This document shows, piece by piece, positions 8,187-16,966 of a DNA stretch of 64,000 bases; the first letter of the stretch is position 1, and every line of letters begins with the position of its first letter. The DNA lies in assembly GCF_025420585.1 (NCBI RefSeq), contig NZ_JAOEGB010000012.1:172869-236868 (forward strand), written 5' to 3'. The notes under the pieces are model-generated. The model was not told where the DNA came from. It did not search any database and saw only the letters and a list, made by a program, of their open reading frames with translations. Both the position numbers and the translations under genes were made by a program. The DNA is from Planotetraspora sp. A-T 1434 (GTDB taxonomy: Bacteria; Actinomycetota; Actinomycetes; Streptosporangiales; Streptosporangiaceae).

Positions 8187-9140
8187 TTAGTGAGGGACGT
8201 CGGCGTAGGAGTGGAGACCGCTGATGAAGACGTTCACACCGATCAGGTTGAAGAGCAGGCAGCCGAACGCGACCAGCGACACGATGATGGCGGCCTTGCC
8301 GCGCCATCCGGCGGTGGCCCGCGCGTGGAGGTAGGCGGCGTACGCGACCCAGGTCACGAAGGCCCAGACCTCCTTCGGGTCCCAGCCCCAGTAGCGGCCC
8401 CACGCGCGGTCGGCCCACAGGGCTCCGGCGATGACGGCGAACGTCCAGATCGGGAAGGAGATCACGATCGCCCGGTGCGCGATGCGCTCCAGGTCGGCGC
8501 GTGACGGCAGGACCGACGGCCGCCCGTCCTTCCTGATCAGGTAGAGGATGGCGCAGACGCCGGCCAGGATGAACAGCCCGCTGGAGACGATGGCGGCCGT
8601 CACGTGGATGGCGATCCAATAGGAGTGCAGCGCGGGCATCACCGGACCGGCCTGGACGTGCAGGAAGAGCACCGCGAAGCCCAGCCCCAGGGCGGCCGTC
8701 AGGGTGACGAACGCGCCGAGGAAGCGGATCGGCTGCCGGGTCAGCAGCACGAGGAAGGCGGTGGCGGCGGCGAAGCAGATCGCCACCACGAACTCGTACA
8801 TGTTGCCCCACGGCCACCGGTCCACCGCGAGGCCGCGGGTGAGGATGCCGGCGAGGTTGCCCGCCCACGCGATCCACGAGAGGACGACCGCGACGCCCCC
8901 GGCCTTGACCGCCCACGGCGCCGGCCCCGCCTCCGGCTCGGTGCGGCTCTCCGGAAGGACGTCCCCCCCGCCGGCGCCGACGGAGACCAGCTCCCGCTTG
9001 GGGGCGGCGGCCGCCGTACGGACCCGGCCGAAGGCCAGCTCCAGCGCATAACCGATCATGGCGGCGAGATAGAGCAGGACGGTCGCCAGGATGAGCTGGT
9101 CGCTCAGCGTGGCGAGTCCCTCGTTGACCTGGGCAGGCAT
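8187..9140 (-). CDS. ccsB: Cytochrome c biogenesis protein CcsB (CcsA/ResC-type heme handler)
   Basis: This 317-aa polytopic membrane protein, with ResB, exports heme and attaches it to apocytochrome c (system II). About eight transmembrane helices are visible. The tryptophan-rich heme-binding WWD segment is WGRYWGWDPKEVW (about residues 250-262). Conserved histidines include those in LHSYWIAIHV and near the C-terminus (SGLHSYAD). The ATG at 9140 is preceded by GAGGAG and starts 2 bp after the resB stop. The much longer open frame upstream is a shadow of resB. Confidence 0.93.
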   Translation of the reverse strand: MPAQVNEGLATLSDQLILATVLLYLAAMIGYALELAFGRVRTAAAAPKRELVSVGAGGGDVLPESRTEPEAGPAPWAVKAGGVAVVLSWIAWAGNLAGILTRGLAVDRWPWGNMYEFVVAICFAAATAFLVLLTRQPIRFLGAFVTLTAALGLGFAVLFLHVQAGPVMPALHSYWIAIHVTAAIVSSGLFILAGVCAILYLIRKDGRPSVLPSRADLERIAHRAIVISFPIWTFAVIAGALWADRAWGRYWGWDPKEVWAFVTWVAYAAYLHARATAGWRGKAAIIVSLVAFGCLLFNLIGVNVFISGLHSYADVPH

Positions 9141-9142
9141 CC

Positions 9143-10684
9143 CTACTCCTCGTCCGGGCGAAGCGTGGTGACGATCTCGGAGAACTCCTCGGAGAAGCTC
9201 TCGCCGCCGCCCTCCGTGCGGGTCAATCCTCCCACCGTGACCTGCCGGTCCTTTATCCGGACCCAGACCCTGCGGCGGCGGATGGTCAGGGACAGCACGA
9301 GGCCGATCACCGCCGCGGCCGCCGCGAGCAGGGCGGGCAACCGGCCGGGGTCGTAGGTCGTCTGGAGGCTGATCCACTCCTTGACGCCGGTGAACTGGAT
9401 CTTCCCCGCGCCGTCGGCAAGCTCGCGGGTGTCGCCCACGTTGAGCGGTGCGGGCTGGGCCGACATCGTGCCGAGCGGCTTCAGGTGGTCGGTGTTGAGC
9501 TGGTAGACCGACTGCGGCCGCCCGTTCTTCAGGCCGAGATCGCCGGAGAACGGGAAGACCTGGACCGTCGGGTTGACCGCGCCGGGGAAGACGGACACCC
9601 AGGCGCCGCCGTTCGGGACCGTGGTGGGCAGGAAGCGCGCGAGGAACCCGAGCTGCACCGGCTGCGCGTCGGGCACCTTGATCACGCATTCGGAGGTGTA
9701 GGTCGCCTGGTCGTTGGCGAGGCAGGGCACCGGCCCGTCGAAGGCCACCTGCCCCTTGCCGTCGATGACCTTGAACGTCGGAGCGTACCCGTGGCCGATG
9801 AGGTAGGTCAGCGTGCCGTTCACGTCGAGCGGGTCGTTGACCTTGAGGTCGAAGTCGCGCGGGGCGGACGTGGGCGAGTCCTGGACCGTGAGTTTGGCGC
9901 TGTAGTCGAGCGGCTGGCCCTGCTTGGCCCCGGCGGCGACATAGGTGGCACGGAAGTCCTCGAGCGTGAACGAGAACGGCTCGAGCGACTCGGCCGTCAC
10001 CCGCTGGCCCGGCATGAACCGGTCGTACGCGGCGACGGCGTTGGCGAAGCCGTCCCCTTCGACCACGAGCACGTTGCCGCGGTAGCCGTACAGGCCGCCG
10101 GCGCCGACCGCGAAGAGCAGCACGAGGAGCGCGATGTGGAAGAGCAGGTTGCCGGTCTCCCGCAGGTAGCCCTTCTCGGCGGCGACCCAGTCCGGCCCCG
10201 TGACGACGCGGAACCGCCTCTTCCGGAGCTTCGCCGCCGCCTCCTCGACCGTGAGGCCGCTCTCGAACGACTCGCCGTGCGGCAGACGCAGGAGGTTGCG
10301 CGGCGCGGCCGGCGGGTCGCGGCGGATCTCCTTGAGGTGGACGAGCGCCCGGGGCAGCACGCATCCCGCCAGCGAGACGAACAGCAGCAGGTAGATGGCC
10401 GCGAACCAGGGCGACGTGAACACGTCGAACAGCCAGAACCGGTCCAGCCACTTGGCCTCGGTGGGGCTGTTGGCGTAATACTGCGCGACCCTGGCCGGGT
10501 CGACGCCGCGCTGCGGGTAGAGCGAGCCCGGCACCGAGCCGAGCGCGAACAGGAACAGCAGGATCAGCGCCGTCCGCATCGAGGTCAGTGTCCGCCAGGC
10601 CCACCGCAGCCAGCCCACGGGCCCGAGCCCCGCCGGGCGCACGGGATCCGGAGCGACCTCGACGGTGTCGTGGGGCGCCGTCAT
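9143..10684 (-). CDS. resB: Cytochrome c biogenesis protein ResB (Ccs1)
   Basis: A 513-aa membrane partner of CcsB in system II cytochrome c maturation. Features are an N-terminal helix pair (about residues 36-52 and 88-108), LGSVPGSLYPQRGVDP, a third helix around residue 170, a large extracytoplasmic domain with two Cys (one in CLANDQATYTSEC), and a final helix about residues 450-470. Length and topology fit the family. The start codon overlaps the ccdA stop by one base (TGATG). Confidence 0.93.
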   Translation of the reverse strand: MTAPHDTVEVAPDPVRPAGLGPVGWLRWAWRTLTSMRTALILLFLFALGSVPGSLYPQRGVDPARVAQYYANSPTEAKWLDRFWLFDVFTSPWFAAIYLLLFVSLAGCVLPRALVHLKEIRRDPPAAPRNLLRLPHGESFESGLTVEEAAAKLRKRRFRVVTGPDWVAAEKGYLRETGNLLFHIALLVLLFAVGAGGLYGYRGNVLVVEGDGFANAVAAYDRFMPGQRVTAESLEPFSFTLEDFRATYVAAGAKQGQPLDYSAKLTVQDSPTSAPRDFDLKVNDPLDVNGTLTYLIGHGYAPTFKVIDGKGQVAFDGPVPCLANDQATYTSECVIKVPDAQPVQLGFLARFLPTTVPNGGAWVSVFPGAVNPTVQVFPFSGDLGLKNGRPQSVYQLNTDHLKPLGTMSAQPAPLNVGDTRELADGAGKIQFTGVKEWISLQTTYDPGRLPALLAAAAAVIGLVLSLTIRRRRVWVRIKDRQVTVGGLTRTEGGGESFSEEFSEIVTTLRPDEE

Positions 10685-11415
10685 CAGATCACCGGCTCGA
10701 ATCCGCCGACCCAGCCCTGCAGCCCGGCGATCAGATCGCCCCAGAGCCCGGTCACGAGCAGCAGGCCCACGCCGACGAGCATGGCGCCGCCGACGCGGGT
10801 GACGAGCGGGGTGTGGCGGCGCACCGCGGCGAACGCGTGGAGCGCCTTCCGGTAGGCCAGCCCGGCGAGCACGAACGGCAGGCCGAGGCCGAGGGCGTAC
10901 GCGAAGGCGAGGACGGCCCCGCGGGCGGCGCTGCCCTGGTCGACCGAGAGTGTGAGGACGACGGCCAGCGTGGGGCCGATGCAGGGCGTCCAGCCGAGCC
11001 CGAAGACCACCCCGAGCAGCGGCGCGCCCGCGAGCCCCGCCGCCGGGAGCCGGTGGAACCGCACGTCACGCTGGAGGCCGGGGATGAGGCCGATGAACGC
11101 GAGGCCGAGGACGATCGTGACGACCCCCAGCACGCGGGTGATCATGCCGGCGTTGCCGAGCAGGACGCCTCCGAGGCCGCCGAACAGCGCTCCGCCCAGC
11201 ACGAACACGGCGGCGAAACCGAGGACGAACAGGGCGCTGCCCAGGATCATCCGGCCGCGCTTCGGATCGCCGCTCATGCCCGTCACGTACGACAGGTAGC
11301 CCGGCACCAGCGGGAGCACGCAGGGAGACAGGAACGACACCAGCCCGGCCGCCAGCGCGATCGGGAGGGCGACCAGCAGCGATCCGGTCGCGACCGTGGC
11401 GCCGAGGTCACTCAT
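10684..11415 (-). CDS. ccdA: Thiol-disulfide electron carrier CcdA
   Basis: A 243-aa, six-helix membrane protein of the DsbD/CcdA family. It moves electrons from cytosolic thioredoxin to extracytoplasmic thioredoxin-like proteins, keeping apocytochrome c cysteines reduced. The redox cysteines are in LSPCVLPLVPGY (helix 1) and GWTPCIGPTLAVV (helix 4), both with the family prolines. The start at 11415 overlaps the 3' end of the tlpA-like gene, whose product is its likely redox partner. Confidence 0.93.
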   Translation of the reverse strand: MSDLGATVATGSLLVALPIALAAGLVSFLSPCVLPLVPGYLSYVTGMSGDPKRGRMILGSALFVLGFAAVFVLGGALFGGLGGVLLGNAGMITRVLGVVTIVLGLAFIGLIPGLQRDVRFHRLPAAGLAGAPLLGVVFGLGWTPCIGPTLAVVLTLSVDQGSAARGAVLAFAYALGLGLPFVLAGLAYRKALHAFAAVRRHTPLVTRVGGAMLVGVGLLLVTGLWGDLIAGLQGWVGGFEPVI

Positions 11416-11974
11416 CGCTCACCTTGGTGACCGCGTCGAGAAGGTCGTTGTACTTGACCTCACCCAGCGCGCGGGCGGCGATCCGGCCCCGATCGTCGAT
11501 GATCAGCGTGGAGGGGATGGCCGCCGGAGGGACGGTCCCCTGGAACGCGAGCAGGACCTTGCCGGTCTTGTCGTAGATGCTCGGGTAGCCCGGCTGGACC
11601 GTGCGGTCGAAGGCCTGGGCGGACGCCTGGAGGTCCTTGAAGTTGACGCCGACGAACTCGACGCCCTTTGCGCGGGTCTTGGCCGCGATGTCCTTGAGCA
11701 CCGGGGCCTCGGCCCGGCAGGGGGCGCACCACGAAGCCCAGAAGTTGAGCACGTAGACCTTGCCGGAGGCAAGCTTGGCCGTGCCGCCGTCGAGGGTCGC
11801 GCCCTCGATCGCGGGCGCCTTCTGGCGGGCGCCGGCCCCGAAGAGCTCGACCCTGCCGTCCCCCGGCACGAACCTCGTGTCGCCGGATCGGGGCTGGGAC
11901 GCCTGACCGCCCGCGCAGCCCGCGAGGGCTGTCACGGCCAGAGCGACGATCACGGACAGGCTCTTGGCGGACAC
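11408..11974 (-). CDS. TlpA-like thioredoxin-fold lipoprotein (ResA-type)
   Basis: A 188-aa lipoprotein that probably reduces the CxxCH motif of apocytochrome c outside the membrane. The GTG at 11974 follows AAGGAG and GGAGG-like purines. The signal peptide ends in a lipobox (TALAGC, Cys about residue 20). The thioredoxin active site WASWCAPCRAEAP lies at about residue 80, and the cis-Pro is in AAIPSTLI. It overlaps ccdA by 8 bp and heads tlpA-ccdA-resB-ccsB. The histidine phosphatase gene 76 bp upstream may share the transcript. Confidence 0.9.
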   Translation of the reverse strand: MSAKSLSVIVALAVTALAGCAGGQASQPRSGDTRFVPGDGRVELFGAGARQKAPAIEGATLDGGTAKLASGKVYVLNFWASWCAPCRAEAPVLKDIAAKTRAKGVEFVGVNFKDLQASAQAFDRTVQPGYPSIYDKTGKVLLAFQGTVPPAAIPSTLIIDDRGRIAARALGEVKYNDLLDAVTKVSDE

Positions 11975-12050
11975 GGGAGGAGGATCTCCTTGTACTACAA
12001 CCGGTAGAGCTGTAAGCCTACCGAGCACGCGGGGTGCCCCGGCCAGCGGG

Positions 12051-12686
12051 TCATGCCCCGGGAACGGGATTGCCCTTGAGGAGCGCGCCGGCCGGCTCGC
12101 TGTAGCCGACGCTGCTGAGGCGGTCGCCCTCGAACGTGAAGCTGGTGAGGCTGGCCAGCGCGCACTGGCGGCGGCGCGGGTCGTGCCACAGGCGCCTGCC
12201 CTCGGCCGCCAGGCGGAGAACCCAGATGGGCAGCTGGTGGCTGACCAGCAGTGCCTCGTGACCGCGCGCCCGCTCCCGCGCGTCGTCCACGACCGACTTC
12301 ATGCGGGCGACGACCTCGGTGTACGGCTCGCCCCAGGACGGCCGGAACGGGTTCCTGAAGTGCCGGTAGTAGCGGGGGTCGCGGAACACGCCGTCGCCGG
12401 CGACCCGCATGCCCTCGAAGACGTTGGACGCCTCCATCAGCCGCTCGTCGAGCGTGACCTCCAGGTTCAGCGCCTGGGCGGACGGCGCGGCCGTCTCCTG
12501 CGCCCGCTCCATCGGTGAGCTCCAGACGGCGACGATGTCCCTGCCCCCGATGGCCTTGGCGACCACCTCGGCCATCTGCCTGCCGTTTTCGGACAGGTGG
12601 TAGCCCGGCAGCCTGCCGTACAGGATCCCGGAGGGGTTGTGGACCTCACCGTGGCGGAGGAGGTGGACGACGGTCGTCTCAGTCAT
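12051..12686 (-). CDS. Histidine phosphatase family protein
   Basis: A 211-aa protein of the phosphoglycerate-mutase-like phosphatase superfamily. The catalytic RHG motif is in VHLLRHGEVHNP (residues 7-18), the second Arg in SSPMERAQETA, and the second catalytic His in LLVSHQLPIW (about residue 145). The substrate cannot be told by eye. It lies directly upstream of the tlpA-ccdA-resB-ccsB genes on the same strand, a conserved neighbourhood in Streptomyces-type genomes as far as I recall. Confidence 0.88.
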   Translation of the reverse strand: MTETTVVHLLRHGEVHNPSGILYGRLPGYHLSENGRQMAEVVAKAIGGRDIVAVWSSPMERAQETAAPSAQALNLEVTLDERLMEASNVFEGMRVAGDGVFRDPRYYRHFRNPFRPSWGEPYTEVVARMKSVVDDARERARGHEALLVSHQLPIWVLRLAAEGRRLWHDPRRRQCALASLTSFTFEGDRLSSVGYSEPAGALLKGNPVPGA

Positions 12687-12698
12687 GGCCTCGACAGC

Positions 12699-13607
12699 CT
12701 ACCCGGCGTCCAGGCCCTCGCACGCGGTCCGCAACGCGTCGACGGCGGCGCGAATCGCGGGACGGCGGGCGGCGTCGGTCCGCCAGACGGCGTAGAGCCG
12801 CCGCACGGGCGGAGGCTCGATGGGCACCGCGTCGACGCCCTCGGGCAGCGGTCCCCGGCCGAGTCGAGGGACGAGCGCGCATCCGTGGCCGGCCGCGACC
12901 AGAGCGAGGTGGGTCGGATACTCGTCCGCCATGCAGACGATCTCCGGCTCCTTCTCGACCGAGCGGAGCAGGAACAGTAGAAAGTCGTTGCACACGGTGC
13001 CCGGCGTCGAGGCGATCCAGCTGTCACCGGGGAGGTCGGCGAGCTCGACCTTCTCCCGGCCCGCCAGCGGGTGGCCGACCGGCACGATGACGTCGGCTAT
13101 GTCGTCCAGCAGCGCCACGCGGGAGAGGCCGTCGGGCAGTGCCATGGGCCGGTTCAGCCAGTCCTGCACCACGGCGAGGTCGATCTCCCCCCGGGACACC
13201 TCGCGGAGCTGCCGTTCCGGCTCGCGCTCGTAGATCAGTAGATCGAGGTCGGGATGGTGCTTCTTCAGCACCGAAAGCGCCTGGGGCAGGATGCCGCGCG
13301 CCGCCGTCGGGAAGGCCGCCATGGTGAGCCTGCCCACCACGGCGCCCCGCAGCGCCTCGAAGTCGGCCTCCGCGGTCTCGACCAGCGCGAGGATCTTCTC
13401 CGCGTGCTCGGCGAGCAGCCCCGCCGCGTCGGTGAGCTTCACCCCCCGGCCGTTGCGCTCGACCAGGACTGTGCCCGTCTCGCGTTCGAGCTTGGCGAGC
13501 TGCTGGGAGATGGCGGACGGGGTGACCATCAGTGCCTCGGCGGCCGCGCCCACGGATCCGTAGACGGCCACCGCGTGCAGTGCCTTCAGCCGGTGGAGAT
13601 CCAACAT
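12699..13607 (-). CDS. LysR family transcriptional regulator
   Basis: A 302-aa regulator. Its N-terminal winged helix (LHRLKALHAVAVYGSVGAAA, then TPSAISQQLAKLERETGT) is the LysR DNA-binding domain. Residues about 90-295 form the periplasmic-binding-protein-like effector domain. It is divergent from a 36-codon ORF and an EamA transporter, the usual layout for a LysR protein controlling its neighbour. The effector is not known. Confidence 0.93.
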   Translation of the reverse strand: MLDLHRLKALHAVAVYGSVGAAAEALMVTPSAISQQLAKLERETGTVLVERNGRGVKLTDAAGLLAEHAEKILALVETAEADFEALRGAVVGRLTMAAFPTAARGILPQALSVLKKHHPDLDLLIYEREPERQLREVSRGEIDLAVVQDWLNRPMALPDGLSRVALLDDIADVIVPVGHPLAGREKVELADLPGDSWIASTPGTVCNDFLLFLLRSVEKEPEIVCMADEYPTHLALVAAGHGCALVPRLGRGPLPEGVDAVPIEPPPVRRLYAVWRTDAARRPAIRAAVDALRTACEGLDAG

Positions 13608-13642
13608 GTAAGCCAGTTTAAACCGTGCAGCTTAGAAAATCT

Positions 13643-13665
13643 TGCTTGTCCTCAACTGTTAAGCA
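13643..13665. promoter_or_regulatory. Candidate LysR-type operator in the divergent gap
   Basis: TGCTT-N13-AAGCA, an inverted repeat inside the 68-bp A+T-rich gap between the LysR gene and the small ORF/EamA genes. LysR proteins bind dyads (typically built on T-N11-A) in such divergent promoters. The arms are short, so this is only a candidate. Confidence 0.35.
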
Positions 13666-13681
13666 GTGAAACGATATGGGC

Positions 13682-13792
13682 ATGCGAATCCTGAACAAGC
13701 TCTTCACTAAGCCCACCCGTCCGTCCTACCTCGAGGCGCTCGCAGCCGACGCCCGCCAGAGACGAAACAGGCAGAGCACCTCCTCCCGCTGA
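13682..13792 (+). CDS. 36-residue small ORF coupled to the EamA gene
   Basis: ATG at 13682 to TGA at 13790-13792. The peptide starts MRILNKLFTKPTRPSYLEAL and continues with a basic, Gln/Arg-rich tail (ADARQRRNRQ). Its TGA overlaps the EamA start codon as TGATG, and it occupies the whole space between the divergent promoter and the transporter. This suggests a leader peptide or small protein translated with the transporter. An in-frame ATG at 13676 is an alternative. No good Shine-Dalgarno sequence is visible, so translation may be leaderless. I do not recognise the family. Confidence 0.5.
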   Translation: MRILNKLFTKPTRPSYLEALAADARQRRNRQSTSSR

Positions 13793-14775
13793 TGCGACCC
13801 CGCCACCTCGCCCTGAGCATCGGCCTCGCCGCCGTCTGGGGCTTCAACTTCGTCGTCATGCAGGCGGGGCTGAAGCACTATCCGCCGCTGATGTACGCGG
13901 CGCTCCGGTTCCTCGTGGCCGCCTTCCCCGCGGTGCTCGTCATCGGATCGCCGCGCGTGCCGTGGCGGTGGGTGCTCGCCACCGGCGCGTCGCTCGGCGT
14001 GGCGCAGTTTGGCCTGCTCCTCGTGGGCATGCGCGCCGGCATGCCGGCCGGGCTGTCCTCACTGGTGATCCAGGTCCAGGCGGTCTTCACCGCCCTCTTC
14101 GCGATCCCACTGCTGCGCGAGCGCCTCAGCCGCCGCCGTGTGGCGGGCATGGCCCTCGCGTTCGGCGGTCTCGGGGTGATCGCCATCGGCGTGGTAGCAC
14201 GCTCGAGCGCGATCCCGTTCGGCGCGTTCCTGCTCTGCGTCGGCGCGGCGGCCGGGTGGGGCCTCGGCAACATCGCCATGCGGAAGGCGGCGCCGCCCGA
14301 CGCGCTGCGCTTCATGGTCTGGGTGAGCGCCGTGTCGTCGGTCCCGCTCCTGGGGCTGGCACTGGTCGCCGACGGGCCGTCGTCGCTGGCCGTGTTCAGC
14401 GCCGAGGGCGTGGGCGCCGTGCTGTTCACCGGCCTCGTCTCCACCCTGGGCGGATACGGCGTGTGGGGCTGGCTGCTCACCCGCTACGACGCCTCCGTTG
14501 TCGCGCCGTACGCCCTGCTGGTGCCGGTCTTCGGCCTGTCGTCGGCTGCCCTGGTGGCGGGCGAGCGGATCTCCTGGCTCACCGTCGCCGCCGGCGCCCT
14601 CATCCTGTCCGGTCTGCTGTACGCCAACTCACGTCCTCGTACGGCTCTCGCCCCGGCCGCCGAGCCGGGCTACCTCCGGACGCTGGCCGTACAGGCCCGA
14701 GCCCGCCGCGCCCTCCGGCAGCCCGGCGACCTTCCCGTCCTCGTGAGAGAGAACGGACAAAGCGCCCCGAGGTGA
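13792..14775 (+). CDS. EamA/DMT family transporter
   Basis: A 327-aa membrane protein with ten hydrophobic helices in two five-helix EamA halves. The first half is about residues 8-135 (AAVWGFNFVVMQAGLKHYP, then ERLSRRRVAGMALAFGGLG). The second is about residues 145-280 (GWGLGNIAMRKAAP, then GERISWLTVAAGALILSGL). The family exports amino acids or small metabolites. The last about 45 residues are a soluble basic tail. It is divergent from a LysR regulator that probably controls it. Substrate unknown. Confidence 0.9.
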   Translation: MRPRHLALSIGLAAVWGFNFVVMQAGLKHYPPLMYAALRFLVAAFPAVLVIGSPRVPWRWVLATGASLGVAQFGLLLVGMRAGMPAGLSSLVIQVQAVFTALFAIPLLRERLSRRRVAGMALAFGGLGVIAIGVVARSSAIPFGAFLLCVGAAAGWGLGNIAMRKAAPPDALRFMVWVSAVSSVPLLGLALVADGPSSLAVFSAEGVGAVLFTGLVSTLGGYGVWGWLLTRYDASVVAPYALLVPVFGLSSAALVAGERISWLTVAAGALILSGLLYANSRPRTALAPAAEPGYLRTLAVQARARRALRQPGDLPVLVRENGQSAPR

Positions 14776-14780
14776 GCGGG

Positions 14781-14864
14781 ATGGCCACGGAGAGTAGCGG
14801 GGACGATGCCGCGGTGAGCGACGTGAGCAGCGCGCTGGAGTACTGGCCGGCCCTGCTCGGTTAG
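14781..14864 (+). CDS. Possible 27-residue small ORF downstream of the EamA gene
   Basis: ATG at 14781 to TAG at 14862-14864. The encoded peptide is acidic with a hydrophobic end (MATESSGDDAAV at the start, ALEYWPALLG at the end). GAGGTGAGCGGG lies just upstream and contains a usable Shine-Dalgarno sequence; its GAGGTGA part includes the EamA stop codon. It fills the gap to the convergent hemL gene. There is no recognised family and it may be chance. Confidence 0.3.
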   Translation: MATESSGDDAAVSDVSSALEYWPALLG

Positions 14865-14877
14865 CCCGGCCGCGTTT

Positions 14878-16167
14878 TTAACTGGCTTGGGCGGCGGCTT
14901 TGGCGGCGAGAGGGAGCGCCTCGGCGACGCGGGTGAGCGCCTCGTCGTCGTGGGCCGACGACAGGAACCACGCCTCGTAGGCCGACGGCGGCAGGTAGAC
15001 CCCCTGGTCGAGCATGCTGTGGAAGAACGCCCGGTAGGCGCCGGTGTTCTGGGTCTGCGCCGAGGTGAAATCGGTGACCGGCCCATCCGTGAAGAAGATC
15101 GAGAAGAGGCTCCCGGCCCGCTGGAGCCGGTGGGGGACGCCCGCGGCGGCCAGCGCGTCGGAGGCGGCCCGGCCGATCACCAGCGCCGCCGCGTCCACCC
15201 TGTCGTACACGTCGTCGTCGCAGGCCCGCAGCGTGGCCAGCCCGGCCGCGCAGGCCAGCGGGTTCCCGGACAGCGTGCCGGCCTGGTAGACGGGCCCTTC
15301 CGGCGCGAGGGCGGCCATCACGTCGGCCCGGCCGCCGAACGCTGCGGCGGGCAGCCCGCCGCCCATGACCTTGCCGAAGGTCATCAGGTCGGCCTCGACG
15401 GGGTCGATGCCGTACCAGCCCTCCGCGGACACCCGGAAGCCCGTCAGCACCTCGTCCATGATCAGCAGAGCGCCGTTCTCCGTGCACAGCTCGCGCAGGC
15501 GCTGGTTGAAGCCCTCGGCCGGGGGCACCACGCCCATGTTCGCCGGGCAGGCCTCCGTGATCACGCAGGCGATCTCGAACGACCGGAACGCCTCCTCGAC
15601 CGCCTCGACCGAGTTGTACGGCAGGACGATCGTGTCGGCGGCGGACGCCCCAGTGACTCCGGGGGTGTCCGGCAGGCCGAACGTGACCACTCCCGAGCCC
15701 GCGGAGGCGAGCAGCGCGTCCACGTGCCCGTGGTAGCAGCCGGCGAACTTCACGATCTTCGACCGGCCGGTGAAGCCGCGGGCCAGCCGTACGGCCGACA
15801 TCGTGGCCTCGGTGCCGGAGCTGACCAGGCGGACCTTCTCCACCGGCTCGACCCGGGAGACGATCTCCTCGGCGAGCAGGACCTCGCCCTCGGTCGCGGT
15901 GCCGAACGAGAACCCGCGGGAGACGGCCTCCTCCACGGCCGCCACGACGGCGGGGTGGCGGTGGCCGAGGATCATCGGGCCCCATGAGCACACCAGGTCC
16001 ACGTACCGGTTTCCGTCGACGTCCGTGACGTACGGCCCGTCGCCGGAGGCCATGAACCGGGGCGTGCCGCCCACGGCGCCGAAGGCGCGCACCGGCGAGT
16101 TGACGCCGCCCGGAACGATCTCACGGGCGCGGGCGAACAGGTCCTCGGAGGTCTGCGTACGAGTCAC
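14878..16167 (-). CDS. hemL: Glutamate-1-semialdehyde 2,1-aminomutase
   Basis: A 429-aa PLP enzyme that makes 5-aminolevulinate from glutamate-1-semialdehyde, the product of HemA. Motifs: [17 protein letters not shown] near residue 20, [13 protein letters not shown], the PLP-phosphate region [26 protein letters not shown], and the Schiff-base Lys in [13 protein letters not shown] (about residue 268). Full length. It is the last gene of the rex-hem run. It is separated from the prim-pol-like gene upstream by an 88-bp gap that contains a tandem repeat. Confidence 0.96.
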   Translation of the reverse strand: MTRTQTSEDLFARAREIVPGGVNSPVRAFGAVGGTPRFMASGDGPYVTDVDGNRYVDLVCSWGPMILGHRHPAVVAAVEEAVSRGFSFGTATEGEVLLAEEIVSRVEPVEKVRLVSSGTEATMSAVRLARGFTGRSKIVKFAGCYHGHVDALLASAGSGVVTFGLPDTPGVTGASAADTIVLPYNSVEAVEEAFRSFEIACVITEACPANMGVVPPAEGFNQRLRELCTENGALLIMDEVLTGFRVSAEGWYGIDPVEADLMTFGKVMGGGLPAAAFGGRADVMAALAPEGPVYQAGTLSGNPLACAAGLATLRACDDDVYDRVDAAALVIGRAASDALAAAGVPHRLQRAGSLFSIFFTDGPVTDFTSAQTQNTGAYRAFFHSMLDQGVYLPPSAYEAWFLSSAHDDEALTRVAEALPLAAKAAAQAS

Positions 16168-16209
16168 GTCCCCAGATTACGGGCCCGGGGGTGCGGCAGC
16201 CGTACCGGA

Positions 16210-16255
16210 TCTGGTGGGCGGGGTCTGGTGGGGGCGGGGTCTGGTGGGGGCGGGA
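16210..16255. repeat. Tandem repeat directly after the prim-pol-like stop codon
   Basis: Three imperfect head-to-tail units based on TCTGGTGGGGGCGGGG (units of 14, 16 and 16 bp at 16210-16223, 16224-16239 and 16240-16255). On the coding strand the array begins with the base right after the stop codon of the minus-strand gene ending at 16256. Confidence 0.85.
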
Positions 16256-16903
16256 TCACTCGCAGAAGTCGGCCAGCAGGTCGAGGACGCGGAGCGGGTC
16301 GGGCAGCGGGCGGCCGTCCGGCGGGCGGAGCCAGCTCACGGCGCCGCCGGTGGCCAGCGTGGACGGCGGCGCCAGGACGTAGCTCTCGCGGCAGTGCCAG
16401 CGCAGGCCGGGCGTCTCGTCGATGGTCTCGGGGCCGGCGTCGAGGTGGCAGGACCACCACTCGTCCTCGTCCTCCGGCGCGCCCCGCGTGGCGACATAAA
16501 AAAGGACCCGGTCGCCGTTCACGGCGACCGGGCCCGTTTCGAAGCCTGCTGCGTCCATCGCGGCCAGCGCGGGCGTCCCCGCGGAGGCTTGTACGTCGAA
16601 CACGTCGAACACCCTGCCGGTGGGCAGGATCACGTTGGCGTCGGGCTCCTGCTCCCACCACCGCGTCAGGAGGGCCGAGTCCGTCGTGGCCTGCATCTGC
16701 CAGGCGGGCGAGACCGGGTGCATTCCCGGCTCCGGACACCCGACCCGGTCGCAGGAGCACGCGCGCCCTCCCTCGGCCAGCGGATGGGCGCCCATACAGC
16801 TCGCCCACCCGAGCTGGGCGTACTCCAGCACCGAAGAGATCTTCCGTGGCGCCGCCCGGTGCGCACGCCGTTTCGTGCGACGGGCCAGCGGTACCCCGAC
16901 CAT
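16256..16903 (-). CDS. Bifunctional DNA primase/polymerase (prim-pol) domain protein
   Basis: A 215-aa protein resembling the N-terminal prim-pol domain found in actinobacteria: VLEYAQLGWASCMGAHPLAEGG, then CSCDRVGCPEPGMHP (a Cys-rich loop that could hold a metal), SPAWQMQATTD, and VFDVFDVQASAGTPAL where active prim-pols carry their acidic catalytic cluster. GGGGAGGAG precedes the ATG at 16903. There is no helicase domain. It lies inside the heme operon between hemB and hemL, on the same strand. Whether it still polymerises DNA is doubtful; it may be a retired or regulatory member. Confidence 0.75.
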   Translation of the reverse strand: MVGVPLARRTKRRAHRAAPRKISSVLEYAQLGWASCMGAHPLAEGGRACSCDRVGCPEPGMHPVSPAWQMQATTDSALLTRWWEQEPDANVILPTGRVFDVFDVQASAGTPALAAMDAAGFETGPVAVNGDRVLFYVATRGAPEDEDEWWSCHLDAGPETIDETPGLRWHCRESYVLAPPSTLATGGAVSWLRPPDGRPLPDPLRVLDLLADFCE

Positions 16904-16966
16904 GGTGCTCCTCCCCACAAGGAACGTGCCTAGCGATGCCTCCCGCGATGCCTCCGCGATGAATGG

